A stretch of 36,625 bases of DNA from Burkholderiales bacterium (GCA_947446855.1 CANFIH010000020.1:1-36625), one strand, 5' to 3'. Counted from the first letter of the stretch, positions 1-9,374 are shown. The notes: generated from the letters alone by a model not told the origin. Program-made: numbers and translations.

Positions 1-65
1 GGTACAAGAAGGAACACCGACCGTGGAAAAGAGCCCGCCAAACCAACTTTCCTTAGGAAATTCTC

Positions 66-536
66 ATGTCAACTTTCAGCGCAAAACCCGCTGAGGTCGT
101 GCACGAGTGGTTTGTGATTGACGCGACCGACAAGGTCCTCGGACGAGTAGCCAGCGAAGTTGCTCTCCGTTTGCGCGGCAAACACAAGGCCATTTACACG
201 CCTCACGTCGATACCGGCGATTTCATCGTCATCATCAACGCATCCCACCTCCGTGTCACCGGCGCCAAGCTGATTGACAAGGTGTACTACCGTCACTCCG
301 GTTACCCCGGCGGCATCACTGCCACCAACTTCCGTGACATGCAAGCCAAGCACCCCGGCCGCGCTTTGGAAAAAGCCGTCAAGGGCATGCTGCCCAAGGG
401 TCCCCTGGGCTACGCCATGATCAAGAAGCTCAAGGTCTACGGTGGTGCCGAGCATCCCCATACCGCCCAGCAGCCCAAGGTTCTGGACATCCCCGGTATT
501 TCCCCTGCCGCAGTGAAGAGAGAGGCCGCCAAATGA
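66..536 (+). CDS. rplM: 50S ribosomal protein L13
   Basis: Large-subunit ribosomal protein L13, an early assembly protein that binds 23S rRNA. The 156-residue product follows the family throughout: an AKP...W(F/Y)VIDA start, LGR(V/L)A, LRGKHK near residues 36-41, the YRHSGYPGG block near 75-83, and the AQQPKVLDI end at residues 134-142. The ATG at 66 follows a purine-rich AGGAA about 8 bases upstream. The usual protein ends at about residue 142. Here a 14-residue tail ([14 protein letters not shown]) continues until the stop overlaps the rpsI start as ATGA (533-536), implying translational coupling. The identification is certain; whether the tail is common in close relatives cannot be judged from this sequence. 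Confidence 0.98.
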   Translation: MSTFSAKPAEVVHEWFVIDATDKVLGRVASEVALRLRGKHKAIYTPHVDTGDFIVIINASHLRVTGAKLIDKVYYRHSGYPGGITATNFRDMQAKHPGRALEKAVKGMLPKGPLGYAMIKKLKVYGGAEHPHTAQQPKVLDIPGISPAAVKREAAK

Positions 537-925
537 TCGGTGAATGGAACAATGGAACAGGCCGTCGCAAATCCAGCGTCGCCCGCGTTTTCCTGAAAAA
601 AGGCTCCGGCCAAATCATCGTGAACGGCAAGGCCATCGAAAACTTTTTCGGTCGCGCTACCTCCATCATGATCTGCAAGCAACCCCTGCTGTTGACCAAC
701 CACGCTGAAACCTTTGACGTCATGGTCAATGTGGCTGGCGGCGGTGAGTCCGGCCAGGCCGGTGCTACACGCCACGGCATTACCCGTGCATTGATCGACT
801 ACGACGCAACCCTCAAGCCTGTCTTGAGCGCTGCTGGCTTCGTGACACGTGATGCACGTGAAGTCGAACGTAAGAAGGTCGGCTTCCACGGCGCTCGCCG
901 TCGCAAGCAGTTCTCCAAGCGTTAA
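533..925 (+). CDS. rpsI: 30S ribosomal protein S9
   Basis: Small-subunit ribosomal protein S9, whose basic C-terminal tail reaches the P-site tRNA in the 30S head. The 130-residue length equals that of E. coli S9. Diagnostic blocks are [12 protein letters not shown] near residues 8-19, [19 protein letters not shown] near 69-87, [16 protein letters not shown] and the terminal RRRKQFSKR. The start lies inside the rplM stop (ATGA), and the purine-rich AAGAGAGAGG that could serve as its ribosome binding site lies within the rplM tail. rplM and rpsI form the usual two-gene operon, closed by a strong intrinsic terminator at 951-982. Confidence 0.98.
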   Translation: MIGEWNNGTGRRKSSVARVFLKKGSGQIIVNGKAIENFFGRATSIMICKQPLLLTNHAETFDVMVNVAGGGESGQAGATRHGITRALIDYDATLKPVLSAAGFVTRDAREVERKKVGFHGARRRKQFSKR

Positions 926-950
926 GCACCTGCAAGCAATTGCGCAAAAG

Positions 951-982
951 CCGTCAGGATGCAAATCCTGGCGGTTTTTTTT
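951..982 (+). terminator. Rho-independent terminator of rplM-rpsI
   Basis: A 10-bp stem, CCGTCAGGAT (951-960) paired with ATCCTGGCGG (965-974) with one G-U pair, closes a GCAA tetraloop. Eight consecutive T follow (975-982). It starts 25 bases after the rpsI stop, the classic layout of an intrinsic terminator. Confidence 0.93.
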
Positions 983-1008
983 CGTCCGACTGCTAGACTG
1001 CGGCCTCC

Positions 1009-1737
1009 ATGCGACTCCGCCTGCTTCTTCGCCGCCTGACCATCAGCGCACCGCGCATGTCGGTGCGCAGCGCCATGCCCTGGCCCGTGCGTTGGGCGGT
1101 GGCCGCCATCGTTCTGGGTTTTTGTGCCGCCATTGGTCTGTGGGCCTTTGAGTTCGGCAAGGACATTGCCGGGCTGGACCATGGCACCAAGCAGGAGCTC
1201 ATGGCGCTGCGCGCCGAGATGTCCGGCCTGCGCACGGAACTGGCCAAGGCCAAAGACGAGCGTGACAAGGCCCAGTCCATCGCCAATACCGCCGGCACCC
1301 TGGTCACTGCCGGCAAGGCCTCGGAAGACAAGCTCGTAGAGCAGGTCAAACAGTTGCAGGCCCAGAACCAGGGCTTGCGCAATGACCTGGGCTTCTTCGA
1401 AAAGCTGATTCCGTCCAGTGGCGTGGAGGGCTTGGCCATTCGCGGGCTGCAGGCCGAAGTCCAGAACGACAAAGACCTGAAGTGGCAGGTTCTGGTGATT
1501 CAGGCCAGCAGGAATGCGGCTGAATTCCATGGTCGCCTTGACTTGACTTTCAGTGGGCTGCTCCATGGCAAGCCCTGGACTGCGACCCTTCCCCATGGCC
1601 CTCAGACCCTCAGTGTCAAGCAGTACGGGCGTCTGGAAGGCGTGTTTGAAGTGCCGGCGCAAGTGCAGGTCAAAGGCGTTGTGGCCAAGGTGCTGGACGG
1701 CGACAGCGTGCGTGCTACCCAGGCACTGAAATTGTGA
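1009..1737 (+). CDS. Membrane-anchored coiled-coil protein, DUF6776-like
   Basis: A 242-residue protein of unknown function resembling the DUF6776 family found in betaproteobacteria; the family assignment is from memory. It has a basic N-terminus, one membrane segment at about residues 29-46 (WAVAAIVLGFCAAIGLWAF) and a charged heptad-like stretch at about 60-130 that should form a coiled coil. A beta-rich C-terminal domain (about 150-242) follows and is probably periplasmic. The gene lies just upstream of a bactofilin gene with a 13-base gap to its first possible ATG, so the two are probably co-transcribed and may share a role in envelope or cell-shape organisation (inference). No clear Shine-Dalgarno precedes the ATG at 1009; in-frame ATGs further on (for example codon 17) are alternatives. 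Confidence 0.7.
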   Translation: MRLRLLLRRLTISAPRMSVRSAMPWPVRWAVAAIVLGFCAAIGLWAFEFGKDIAGLDHGTKQELMALRAEMSGLRTELAKAKDERDKAQSIANTAGTLVTAGKASEDKLVEQVKQLQAQNQGLRNDLGFFEKLIPSSGVEGLAIRGLQAEVQNDKDLKWQVLVIQASRNAAEFHGRLDLTFSGLLHGKPWTATLPHGPQTLSVKQYGRLEGVFEVPAQVQVKGVVAKVLDGDSVRATQALKL

Positions 1738-1756
1738 ACGCTTACCAGAGATGCCC

Positions 1757-2152
1757 ATGTTCAATAAAAAGAAACAACCGCCCATCAAAAGCCTGATTGC
1801 GCAGGGCAGTCTCATTGCCGGGAACATGTGCTTCACCGACGGCATGCGCATCGACGGTGAAGTGCGTGGTGACATCCGTGCCAGCCCGGAGCACGCCAGC
1901 CTGCTGGTGATCTCGGACTCGGCCCGGGTGGAGGGCGCCGTCAGTGCCGACCACATCATCGTCAATGGACTGGTCAAAGGCCCGGTCCATGCCCAGCACA
2001 TGCTGGAGTTGCAGCCCAAGGCCCGCATCGAGGGCGATGTGCACTACGCCGCGCTCGAGATGCACCAGGGCGCCCTGATCACCGGCCAGTTGCGCCCGCT
2101 GCTCGAAGGCGAGGAAAAGCCCCCACTGACACTGGCGGCAAATAACCCCTGA
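1757..2152 (+). CDS. Bactofilin (polymer-forming cytoskeletal protein)
   Basis: Bactofilins self-assemble without nucleotide into filaments or membrane-associated scaffolds that recruit cell-wall enzymes. The product shows the bactofilin right-handed beta-helix pattern: SLIAQGSLIAGNMCFTDGMRIDGEVRGDI near the N-terminus, then short hydrophobic strands ending in G (VEGAVSADHIIVNGLVKGPV, IEGDVHYAALEMHQGALITG). The length (~131 residues) suits a minimal one-domain bactofilin. ATGs occur at 1751 and 1757. An AGAG at 1747-1750 abuts the first but lies 6 bases from the second, so MFNKKKQPP at 1757 is the better start. Neighbouring anmK and an M23 peptidase fit a cell-wall context. Confidence 0.92.
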   Translation: MFNKKKQPPIKSLIAQGSLIAGNMCFTDGMRIDGEVRGDIRASPEHASLLVISDSARVEGAVSADHIIVNGLVKGPVHAQHMLELQPKARIEGDVHYAALEMHQGALITGQLRPLLEGEEKPPLTLAANNP

Positions 2153-2212
2153 CGGAATTCCCGAGCGATTTGCTGTAGTATTGAGGCATTACAGATTTGA
2201 CCGGAGTCGTCT

Positions 2213-2578
2213 ATGAGCGCCGTTGCAGAAAACATCCAGACCGAAATGCCCGCCCCCATCCTTTTCACGGACAGTGCGGCCGCCAAAGTGGCAGACCTGA
2301 TTGCCGAAGAAGGCAACCCCGATTTGAAGCTGCGCGTGTTCGTGCAGGGCGGCGGATGCTCAGGCTTTCAGTACGGTTTCACCTTCGACGAAATCACCAA
2401 CGAAGACGACACCACCATGACCAAGAATGGTGTGTCGCTGTTGATCGATGCCATGAGCTACCAGTACCTGGTAGGCGCCGAGATTGACTACAAGGAAGAC
2501 CTGCAGGGTGCGCAGTTTGTGATCAAGAATCCGAATGCGACCACGACCTGCGGTTGCGGTTCGTCCTTTTCGACCTGA
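2213..2578 (+). CDS. erpA: Iron-sulfur cluster insertion protein ErpA (A-type carrier)
   Basis: Cytosolic A-type Fe-S carrier that passes [4Fe-4S] or [2Fe-2S] clusters to apo-targets, including isoprenoid-synthesis enzymes. The 121-residue protein has the three conserved cysteines: Cys49 in [13 protein letters not shown], and Cys113 and Cys115 in the TTCGCGSSF end. The A-type beta fold ([33 protein letters not shown]) is intact. The ATG at 2213 follows CCGGAG at a normal distance. The 60-base gap after the bactofilin gene could hold its own promoter, but I see no convincing -35/-10 pair. It converges on anmK with an 18-base gap that contributes to a weak GC hairpin (2589-2606). Confidence 0.95.
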   Translation: MSAVAENIQTEMPAPILFTDSAAAKVADLIAEEGNPDLKLRVFVQGGGCSGFQYGFTFDEITNEDDTTMTKNGVSLLIDAMSYQYLVGAEIDYKEDLQGAQFVIKNPNATTTCGCGSSFST

Positions 2579-2596
2579 AGCCAGGCCGCCCCGCCT

Positions 2597-3712
2597 TCAA
2601 GCGGGGTAGATTGCACCCAATATGCGGGCGCCTCTGGCGCCCGTAACGCTTTTCAGACTGGCCGTTTTGCGTTCCACGCATTGCTGCGCCAGCCAGGCGA
2701 AGGCCGTGGCCTCCACCTGCAGCGGTGGCAGACCATGGTCTTGCGAGCTGGCCACCGTGCAGCCGGGCAGCAGGGCCTGCAGTCGCTGCATCAGATGGGT
2801 ATTGAGCGCCCCACCGCCACACACGATCAGCCGCTCACAGCCCGGTGCGAACTGCTGCACGCTGGCGGCACAGCTGCGTGCGGTGAGTTCCGTCAGCGTG
2901 GCCTGCACGTCCTGTGCCGGCACACCGGAATACCCGGCGAGCTTGGCTTGCAGCCATGGCCCGTTGAACAGATCCCGTCCTGTGCTTTTGGGTGGGGACT
3001 GGGTAAAGAAGGGCTCGTCGAGCAGGCTTTGCAGCAGCCCTGCATGGATCCCGCCGCCGGCAGCCCACCGGCCCGCGTCGTCATAGGCTGCGCCGGTGTG
3101 CGCCTGGCACCAGGCGTCTATCAGCGCATTGCCGGGGCCGCAATCAAAGCCGATGGCATGGTCTGGCGCAGCACGGTTGAGCACCGTGATATTGGAAATG
3201 CCACCGATGTTCAGCACCCCGCTGAGACCGCCCAAGTGCCCGAAAAATGCCTGATGAAAAGGTGGCACCAGCGGTGCGCCCTGGCCGCCTGCGGCCACAT
3301 CGCGGCTGCGGAAGTCGGCCACCACATCCATGCCGGTCCACTCGGCCAGCAGTGCGGGTTGGTTCAGCTGAATCGTGTAACCCGTGGCGTCGAAGGACTG
3401 CGGCCGGTGCCGCACGGTCTGCCCGTGGGCACCGATGGCGCGCACCTCCGATGCCTCCAGGTGGCAGGTGCTCAGCAACTGTGCCATGACGTCGGCATAG
3501 ACCCGTACCAGTGCATTGGCGGCCAGCGCGGCACGGTGCAGTTCGTTGGCGCCTGGCGTGTTGAGCTGTAGAAGTTCCCGCTTGAGTGCGTCTGGCAGGG
3601 CCGCACTCACATGTCCCAGCACACGCAGACGCTCAGACGAAAAATCCACCAGTACGCCATCCACACCGTCCAGTGAGGTGCCCGACATCAGTCCGGCATA
3701 GACCTGAGACAC
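2597..3712 (-). CDS. anmK: Anhydro-N-acetylmuramic acid kinase
   Basis: Peptidoglycan-recycling kinase that hydrolyses the 1,6-anhydro ring of anhydro-MurNAc and phosphorylates it to MurNAc-6-phosphate. The ASKHA-fold motifs are present: GLMSGTSLDGVD at residues 7-18, GAHGQTVRHRP near 94-104, LNIGGISNI near 167-175, FDCGPGNALIDAW near 189-201 with the expected catalytic Asp190, GRDLFNGPWL, and VCGGGALNTHLMQRL near the C-terminus. The best start is GTG at 3712, which puts the GLMSGTS motif at its usual place; there is no in-frame ATG before it. Length 371 is typical. It lies 17 bases downstream of the M23 peptidase gene on the same strand, probably as a two-gene cell-wall unit. Confidence 0.95.
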   Translation of the reverse strand: MSQVYAGLMSGTSLDGVDGVLVDFSSERLRVLGHVSAALPDALKRELLQLNTPGANELHRAALAANALVRVYADVMAQLLSTCHLEASEVRAIGAHGQTVRHRPQSFDATGYTIQLNQPALLAEWTGMDVVADFRSRDVAAGGQGAPLVPPFHQAFFGHLGGLSGVLNIGGISNITVLNRAAPDHAIGFDCGPGNALIDAWCQAHTGAAYDDAGRWAAGGGIHAGLLQSLLDEPFFTQSPPKSTGRDLFNGPWLQAKLAGYSGVPAQDVQATLTELTARSCAASVQQFAPGCERLIVCGGGALNTHLMQRLQALLPGCTVASSQDHGLPPLQVEATAFAWLAQQCVERKTASLKSVTGARGARILGAIYPA

Positions 3713-3729
3713 CTTGCAGCGCCTGACGC

Positions 3730-5106
3730 TTATTCGATGCTGCTGAGCTGCGACTGGCCGGCGGCCAGCAGGGCCACACGGGCTTGCGCTGCGGCCCGGT
3801 CAAACACCGGTTTCAGGGCAGCAGTCACTGGCACCGTGTCGTTGCGCCGGGCAATGGTCTGCGGGTCCTGGTAGACACCGTTGACACGGTACTCAAAGTG
3901 CAGGTGCGGCCCGGTGGCCCAGCCTGTCATGCCCACCAGGCCGATGTTCTGGCCCTGGGACACGGCCTGCCCCATGCGCACGTTGATGCGGCTCAGGTGG
4001 GCGTAGACCGTGCTTGTCTGGTTCTGGTGCTTGATCTTCACCACATTGCCAAAACCGTTTTGCACACCGGAAAACTCGACCACGCCATCGCCCACGCTGC
4101 GCACCGCCGTGCCCACGGGCGCTGCATAGTCCACGCCCAGATGGGCGCGCCAGACTTGCAAAATCGGGTGAAAGCGCATCTTGAAGCCGCTGGTGATGCG
4201 CGAAAACGCCAGGGGTGCGGCCAAGAAGGCGCGCTTGAGGCTTTCGCCGGCCAGGGTGTAATAGCCGCCCTTGCGGGCTGCCTGCGAGGCACCAGGCGCA
4301 ACCGGTTCCTGGAACCACATTGCCTGGTGGGTCTTGCCGCCGTTGACAAACTCGGCACTCAGCAAACGGCCCGCGCGCAATGGCTCACCATCGCCTTCCA
4401 GAGTCTCGTACACCACGGAGAAGCGGTCCCCCTTGCGCAGCGCGCGGTGGAAGTCGATATCGCCGGAAAAAATCTCTGCCAGTTGACTGGATACCGAGTC
4501 CGGGATGCGCGCATCGTCGGTGGCGGCAAACAGGGAGGATGAAATGGTGCCGCTGGCCATGCGCGTGGACGTGGTCAGTGGCAGGGTCTCCATGCGTGAG
4601 ACAAAACCAGACGGTGTCTTTTCAATGCTCAGCCGGTTGAAATTTCCATCTTCGTCCGGGCTCCAGCGCGCCTGCAGCTTGAGCAGGCTGTTGCTGCCAC
4701 TGGCTTCTGCGCTGACGGCACGGCCGGCACGGCCCAGCAGGTTTTTTTGTACCAGCGCATCCTTGCGCAGGAAGGTCGCCGCTTGCGGGTCAAACACCCC
4801 CAGGCGTTTCAACAGGGCTTCTGCCGTGTCGGTGGCACGGGTCAGGTCCGAGCGATACAGCTTCAGGCTCAGGGCCTCCAGGCTCTGCGCCTGCAAGTCC
4901 AGGCCGCTGGTGGGCAGGCTCTCGCTCACGCTGTGCACGGGCAATTGCGATGCATCGGGTGCCAGATTGGCCACGGCAAAGGTGAGGCCGGTGCCGGTCA
5001 ACAGCAGGGCGGCAATGGCGGCGGAAACACGTTTGGGATGGCGGGTCAGCAAGGCCGAGGCAGCAGCCATCAGCTCTTGCGCAGTGCGGATCAATGCGCT
5101 TTTCAA
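3730..5106 (-). CDS. M23-family (LytM/lysostaphin-like) metallopeptidase
   Basis: Membrane-anchored peptidoglycan endopeptidase or LytM-type regulator acting in the periplasm. From the proposed TTG start at 5106 the protein has 458 residues: a short cytoplasmic part, a membrane segment near 30-50, a long periplasmic region, then the M23 domain. The zinc motifs are intact: HLGVD near 322-326 (HxxxD) and HLHFE near 401-405 (HxH), with YAHLS near 368-372. The frame is open up to a GTG at 5199, but GGAG about 9 bases before the TTG and the usual topology favour 5106; an ATG at 5070 is a third choice. It sits upstream of anmK and divergent from tyrS. Confidence 0.88.
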   Translation of the reverse strand: MKSALIRTAQELMAAASALLTRHPKRVSAAIAALLLTGTGLTFAVANLAPDASQLPVHSVSESLPTSGLDLQAQSLEALSLKLYRSDLTRATDTAEALLKRLGVFDPQAATFLRKDALVQKNLLGRAGRAVSAEASGSNSLLKLQARWSPDEDGNFNRLSIEKTPSGFVSRMETLPLTTSTRMASGTISSSLFAATDDARIPDSVSSQLAEIFSGDIDFHRALRKGDRFSVVYETLEGDGEPLRAGRLLSAEFVNGGKTHQAMWFQEPVAPGASQAARKGGYYTLAGESLKRAFLAAPLAFSRITSGFKMRFHPILQVWRAHLGVDYAAPVGTAVRSVGDGVVEFSGVQNGFGNVVKIKHQNQTSTVYAHLSRINVRMGQAVSQGQNIGLVGMTGWATGPHLHFEYRVNGVYQDPQTIARRNDTVPVTAALKPVFDRAAAQARVALLAAGQSQLSSIE

Positions 5107-5186
5107 AATCGGGGCTCCAGGGGGCAGGACGGGGCGACTAAAATCGGCAGTCGCCGGTTCCTTGCACGTTGCAGGAATGGTCCCGC

Positions 5187-5192
5187 AGTATA
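5187..5192 (-). promoter_or_regulatory. Possible -10 box for the M23 peptidase-anmK unit
   Basis: Read on the minus strand this is TATACT, five of six matches to TATAAT, about 80 bases before the proposed TTG start. No good -35 stands 16-18 bp upstream; TAGACA is 21 bp away. A weak plus-strand candidate for tyrS (TTGCAC at 5162-5167) lies in the same divergent region. Suggestive only. Confidence 0.3.
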
Positions 5193-5228
5193 GCGGCACC
5201 CGGCCTTTTTGCCTGTCTAAAAACCCTT

Positions 5229-6473
5229 ATGAATCAAGCCTCAAGCCCAACTTTACCTGTATCGGATCGTGTACGTGAGGCTCTGGCGGTGACGCTGCGC
5301 GGGTGTGAGGAACTCATTCCGCAGGAAGAGTGGGTCAAGAAGCTGGCGCGTTCGGAAGCCACCGGCACGCCCTTGCGCATCAAGCTGGGCCTGGACCCGA
5401 CGGCGCCCGACATCCATATCGGCCACACCGTGGTGCTCAACAAGATGCGCCAGTTGCAGGACCTGGGCCACACGGTGATCTTTCTGATTGGCGATTTCAC
5501 CAGCATGATTGGCGACCCCAGCGGGCGCAACACCACCCGCCCGCCGCTCACGGCCGAACAGATCAAGATCAACGCCGAGACCTATTACCGCCAGGCCAGC
5601 CTGGTGCTGGACCCGAGCAAAACCGAAATTCGCTACAACAGCGAATGGAGCGACCCGCTGGGCGCGCGCGGCATGATCGCGCTGGCATCGCGTTACACCG
5701 TGGCGCGCATGATGGAGCGCAACGACTTCCATGACCGCTTCAAGGCCGGCACGCCGATTGCCGTGCACGAGTTTTTGTATCCGCTGATGCAGGGTTACGA
5801 CTCCGTGGCCCTGAAGAGCGATCTGGAACTGGGCGGCACCGACCAGAAGTTCAACCTGCTGATGGGTCGCCATTTGCAGTCGGAATACGGCCAGGAGCCG
5901 CAGTGCATTCTGACCATGCCCCTGCTCGAAGGCACCGACGGCGTGGAGAAGATGTCCAAGAGCAAGAACAACTACATCGGCATCTCCGAAGAGCCCAACA
6001 CCATGTTTGCCAAGGTGCTCAGCGTCTCCGATGTGCTGATGTGGAAGTGGTACACGCTGCTGAGCTTCCAGAGCGAAGCCGCGATTGCCGCACTCAAGGC
6101 CGAAGTGGCCGGCGGGCGCAACCCCAAGGACGCCAAGGTGGCCCTGGCCAAGGAAATCACCGCGCGCTTCCATTCGGCGGCGGCGGCCGATGCGGCCGAG
6201 CAGGACTTCATCAACCGCAGCAAGGGCGGCATTCCGGACGAAGTGCTGGAGATCAGCCTGCCTCTGGGCGAGGGCGGTGCCGCCGTGGGCATTGGCGCGC
6301 TGCTCAAGTCAGCCGGACTGGCGGCGTCATCCGGCGAAGGCAACCGCCTGATCGACGGCGGCGGTGTGCGCGTGGACAGCCATGTGGTCAGCGACAAAGG
6401 CTTGAAGCTGGGCGCTGGCACCTACGTGCTGCAAGTGGGCAAGCGCAAGTTTGCCCGCGTCACCCTGGCCTGA
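5229..6473 (+). CDS. tyrS: Tyrosyl-tRNA synthetase
   Basis: Class I aminoacyl-tRNA synthetase that charges tRNA-Tyr with tyrosine. From the ATG at 5229 the product is 414 residues. The signature motifs are HIGH (63-66, in DIHIGHT) and KMSKS (241-245), with [14 protein letters not shown] forming the tyrosine/ATP pocket. An S4-type RNA-binding domain occupies about residues 345-414 ([12 protein letters not shown]...[13 protein letters not shown]). The frame is open further upstream, but MNQASS at 5229 matches where related proteins begin. It is followed after 9 bases by dtd, so a tyrosine-charging enzyme is coupled to the enzyme that clears D-tyrosine mischarging. Confidence 0.97.
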   Translation: MNQASSPTLPVSDRVREALAVTLRGCEELIPQEEWVKKLARSEATGTPLRIKLGLDPTAPDIHIGHTVVLNKMRQLQDLGHTVIFLIGDFTSMIGDPSGRNTTRPPLTAEQIKINAETYYRQASLVLDPSKTEIRYNSEWSDPLGARGMIALASRYTVARMMERNDFHDRFKAGTPIAVHEFLYPLMQGYDSVALKSDLELGGTDQKFNLLMGRHLQSEYGQEPQCILTMPLLEGTDGVEKMSKSKNNYIGISEEPNTMFAKVLSVSDVLMWKWYTLLSFQSEAAIAALKAEVAGGRNPKDAKVALAKEITARFHSAAAADAAEQDFINRSKGGIPDEVLEISLPLGEGGAAVGIGALLKSAGLAASSGEGNRLIDGGGVRVDSHVVSDKGLKLGAGTYVLQVGKRKFARVTLA

Positions 6474-6482
6474 GCGCAGGCC

Positions 6483-6950
6483 ATGCTGGCACTGGTGCAA
6501 CGCGTCAGCCGGGCCAAGGTCACGGTGGAGAACGAGGTGATTGGCGCGATCGGCCGCGGCTTTCTGGTGCTGGTGTGCGCCGAGCATGGCGACACCACGA
6601 CGGAGGCCGACAAGCTGTTGGCCAAGCTTTTGAAGCTGCGCATCTTCAACGATGCCAACGGCAAGATGAACCTGGCGATTCAAAATCTGGACGGCGCGGG
6701 CACGGTGGGCGGCCTGCTGCTGGTCAGCCAGTTCACCCTGGCGGCCGAGACCACGGGCGGCAACCGGCCCAGCTTCACCGCTGCCGCCGCACCCGCAGTG
6801 GGGCGTGAATTGTTCGATTACTTTGTGGCACAGGCCCGCGTCGCGCATCCCATCGTGCAGACCGGCCGCTTTGCCACCGAGATGGCGGTGGAACTGGTAA
6901 ACGACGGGCCCATCACCATTCCCATGCGGGTCGCACCCCTGCCTATTTGA
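6483..6950 (+). CDS. dtd: D-aminoacyl-tRNA deacylase
   Basis: Homodimeric proofreading enzyme that removes D-amino acids (first shown for D-Tyr) from tRNA. At 155 residues it is slightly longer than the usual ~145. Conserved motifs are [15 protein letters not shown] at the start, SQFTL at 82-86 with the active-site Thr, GGNRPSF at 92-98, and NDGPIT at 140-145 carrying the Gly-cisPro dipeptide that enforces chirality. It follows tyrS by 9 bases and is surely co-transcribed. Its last 8 bases overlap the convergent lytic transglycosylase gene, leaving no room for a terminator between them. Confidence 0.95.
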   Translation: MLALVQRVSRAKVTVENEVIGAIGRGFLVLVCAEHGDTTTEADKLLAKLLKLRIFNDANGKMNLAIQNLDGAGTVGGLLLVSQFTLAAETTGGNRPSFTAAAAPAVGRELFDYFVAQARVAHPIVQTGRFATEMAVELVNDGPITIPMRVAPLPI

Positions 6951-7866
6951 AGGTCTTGCCCAGCATGGGCGAAATGCGCCCGGCTTTGTCGTCAAACGGG
7001 TGGGTGGCCTTGCCGTACAGGGCCATGACCTTCTGCACATAGAGCCGGGTTTCCTTGAAGGGCGGCATGCCCTTGTACTTGTCCACATTGCCCTCGCCGG
7101 CGTTGTAGGCGGCCAGTGCCAGCTTCACATCGCCCTGGTAGTAGGACAGCAGCCAGCGCACATAGCTCAGGCCGGCCCGGATGTTTTGCGTGGCGTTGTA
7201 GGCATTGAGCACGTTGAAGCGCTCGGCCGTGTCCGGAATCAGCTGCATCAGCCCCATGGCGGATTTGGGCGAGGTGGCCCGGGTTTCAAAATTCGATTCC
7301 GCCGCGATGATGCTCAGGATCAGCCGCGGGTCCACCGCATTCCAGCGTGCCTGGGTGCCCACCAGGTCCACAATCCAGCGCCGGTTCAGCGGCAGGCCGT
7401 CGATGTGCTGGTCTATGCCGGCGCTCACCACCGGTGGCACTGCGGCGGGCCTGGCTGCACGCGGCGGTGGCACGGCTTCCAGCACGCAGGGCGGCAGCAA
7501 CTGGCTGGTGATGCGTATGGTGTCCAGCATGGTGTGGGCCTGGGCATGGCCTTGCAGGGCGGCCAGGGAAAACAGCGAGGCTGCCATCTCCCGGCTCTCC
7601 GGCACGCCGCGGCCCAGGGCGAACAGCATGCCCAGGCGGTATTGCGCCTCGGTGCTGCCCATGCGCGCGGCGTCGCAGTAACGGGCGGCCGCTTGCCAGG
7701 CGCCTTCCTGCAGATCGTCGCTTTGTTCCAGGGCCTGGCCCTGGGTAAGCAGGGCCAGCACGGCCGGCGGGGTTTGCAGCGCGTCACCGGCCGCAGTGTC
7801 CACGGTCTGGCTGTTGCAGACTGCAGCCAGGCCGAACCACAGCGCGCAGGCTATTGCGCGCAGCAA
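6943..7866 (-). CDS. Lytic transglycosylase with Sel1-like repeats
   Basis: Predicted secreted murein lytic transglycosylase of the SLT/Slt70 catalytic type, which cleaves MurNAc-GlcNAc with 1,6-anhydro ring formation. The N-terminus is signal-peptide-like ([12 protein letters not shown]). Sel1/TPR-like helices follow (about residues 55-115, including [18 protein letters not shown]), then a Pro/Ala linker and the SLT domain at about 165-290. The catalytic residue is Glu190 in [25 protein letters not shown] and [15 protein letters not shown] are the other SLT motifs. The start is a TTG at 7866 with no obvious Shine-Dalgarno; the frame stays open into ybeY, so a start overlapping ybeY is possible. 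It ends the phoH-like/ybeY operon and could feed the AnmK recycling route. Confidence 0.9.
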   Translation of the reverse strand: MLRAIACALWFGLAAVCNSQTVDTAAGDALQTPPAVLALLTQGQALEQSDDLQEGAWQAAARYCDAARMGSTEAQYRLGMLFALGRGVPESREMAASLFSLAALQGHAQAHTMLDTIRITSQLLPPCVLEAVPPPRAARPAAVPPVVSAGIDQHIDGLPLNRRWIVDLVGTQARWNAVDPRLILSIIAAESNFETRATSPKSAMGLMQLIPDTAERFNVLNAYNATQNIRAGLSYVRWLLSYYQGDVKLALAAYNAGEGNVDKYKGMPPFKETRLYVQKVMALYGKATHPFDDKAGRISPMLGKTFK

Positions 7867-7885
7867 TGCCCGGGCCGGAACAGGC

Positions 7886-8332
7886 TCAGTAGGGATTCTT
7901 AAACCCCAGCCGCGCCATGATGTCGGTCTCGCGCAGTTCCATCACCTGGGCATCCTCATCCAGTTCGTGGTCCCAGCCCTGGGCGTGCAATGTGCCGTGC
8001 ACGATCAGGTGCGCGTAATGCTCCTGCAGGGTCTTGCCCTGTTCCTTGGCTTCCTTGGCTACCACCGGCGCGCACAGCACCAGGTCGGCGGTGACCAGCG
8101 GCTCCTGCGTGTAGTCAAAGGTCAGCACATTGGTGGCGTAGTCTTTTTGGCGGTAATCGTGGTTCAGGGCCTGGCCCTCTTCGGCATCCACGATGCGCAC
8201 GGTGATTTCGGCGTCGGACGCCAGCGCATGGCGAATCCAGCGCGTCACCTTGTGGCGGGGCAGGGCGGCGCGGTGGCGGTCGGCGTATTGGATGGGGCCG
8301 AATTGCAGGGACAGTGACAGGGCAGACAACAT
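7886..8332 (-). CDS. ybeY: Endoribonuclease YbeY (rRNA maturation factor)
   Basis: Zinc-dependent single-strand endoribonuclease for 16S rRNA 3'-end maturation and ribosome quality control. The 148-residue protein carries the zinc motif HGTLHAQGWDH (residues 112-122) with His112, His116 and His122 as ligands, and the NVLTFDY block near 68-74. It starts 13 bases after the phoH-like gene, the classical ybeZ-ybeY order. The usual next genes (ybeX/corC, lnt) are absent; a lytic transglycosylase follows after 19 bases. Confidence 0.96.
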   Translation of the reverse strand: MLSALSLSLQFGPIQYADRHRAALPRHKVTRWIRHALASDAEITVRIVDAEEGQALNHDYRQKDYATNVLTFDYTQEPLVTADLVLCAPVVAKEAKEQGKTLQEHYAHLIVHGTLHAQGWDHELDEDAQVMELRETDIMARLGFKNPY

Positions 8333-8345
8333 GGAGAACTTTCTG

Positions 8346-9374
8346 TTACTGCAGGCCCGGCGTCTTGGCGCGGGGCGTGCGGGTTTTGGGCAGGGCTACG
8401 CGCGGCAACTCAGGCTCGGGCAGGGGTACCGCAATCGGGGGCAAATCGCTCAGGCGCGCCGCATCGTAGGCGTCCACAATGCGCGCCACCAGCGGATGGC
8501 GCACGATGTCGGCGCTGGTCAGGCGGGTGATGGCAATGCCGGGCACGCGGCGCAGAATGCGCTCCGCCTCCACCAGGCCGCTCAGCTGCGCCTTGGGCAG
8601 GTCGATCTGGCTCACATCGCCGGTGATCACGGTCTTGGTGCCAAAGCCCACACGGGTCAAAAACATCTTCATCTGCTCGGGCGTGGTGTTTTGCGCCTCG
8701 TCCAGAATCACAAAGGCGTTGTTCAACGTGCGCCCGCGCATAAAGGCCAGCGGCGCAATTTCCAGCGACTGGCGCTCAAACGCCTTTTGCACCTGCTCGT
8801 AGCCCATCAGGTCATAGAGCGCGTCATAGAGCGGGCGCAGGTACGGGTCCACCTTCTGGTTCAGGTCGCCGGGCAAAAAGCCCAGGCGCTCGCCGGCTTC
8901 CACCGCCGGGCGCGTCAGCACAATGCGCTGCACGGCGCTGCGCTGCAAGGCATCCACCGCAGCTGCCACGGCCAGATAGGTCTTGCCGGTGCCGGCCGGG
9001 CCGATGCCGAAGGTGATGTCGAACTCGGCAATGTTGTCCAGGTACACCGCCTGGTTTTGTGTGCGTGGCTTGAGGTCGGCGCGGCGCGTCAGCAGGCTGG
9101 GGCCCTCGGCCGCATCGGCCGAACCATCGCCGGCCAGCATCAGCTGCACGGTAGCCGGGGGAATCGGACGCCCCGCCATTTCGTACAGGGCCTGCAGCAT
9201 GTCCATGGCGCGCTGGGCCCGGACCTTGGGCCCTTCGACCTTGAATTGCTCGTGGCGGTGGGCAATGCGCACCTCCAGGGCCAGCTCAATCGTGCGCAGG
9301 TGTTCGTCGGTGGGGCCGCACAGATGCGACAGACGGTTGTTGTTCAGCGGCGTGAACAGGTGTTTGAGAATCAA
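8346..9374 (-). CDS. PhoH-like protein (YbeZ-type ATPase)
   Basis: P-loop ATPase of the PhoH/YbeZ family, partner of YbeY in RNA metabolism. Of 342 residues, about 105-310 form the NTPase core: Walker A GPAGTGKT at 125-132, [18 protein letters not shown] following it, Walker [11 protein letters not shown] at 221-230, and [12 protein letters not shown] short N-terminal domain precedes the core; the C-terminal 35 residues are Pro-rich and probably unstructured. The start is a TTG at 9374, supported by AGGA about 9 bases upstream and by the alignment-like MILKHLFTP opening. Divergent from ruvA with about 40 bases to the ruvA leader. Confidence 0.95.
   Translation of the reverse strand: MILKHLFTPLNNNRLSHLCGPTDEHLRTIELALEVRIAHRHEQFKVEGPKVRAQRAMDMLQALYEMAGRPIPPATVQLMLAGDGSADAAEGPSLLTRRADLKPRTQNQAVYLDNIAEFDITFGIGPAGTGKTYLAVAAAVDALQRSAVQRIVLTRPAVEAGERLGFLPGDLNQKVDPYLRPLYDALYDLMGYEQVQKAFERQSLEIAPLAFMRGRTLNNAFVILDEAQNTTPEQMKMFLTRVGFGTKTVITGDVSQIDLPKAQLSGLVEAERILRRVPGIAITRLTSADIVRHPLVARIVDAYDAARLSDLPPIAVPLPEPELPRVALPKTRTPRAKTPGLQ

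Noticed and set aside
2589..2606. CCCCGC/GCGGGG hairpin as a terminator between erpA and anmK
   Set aside because: The stem is short (6 bp) and no T-run follows on either strand; it may aid transcription termination but cannot be called.
5169..5228. N-terminal extension of tyrS
   Set aside because: The added 20 residues cover the divergent promoter region; the ATG at 5229 matches the family start.
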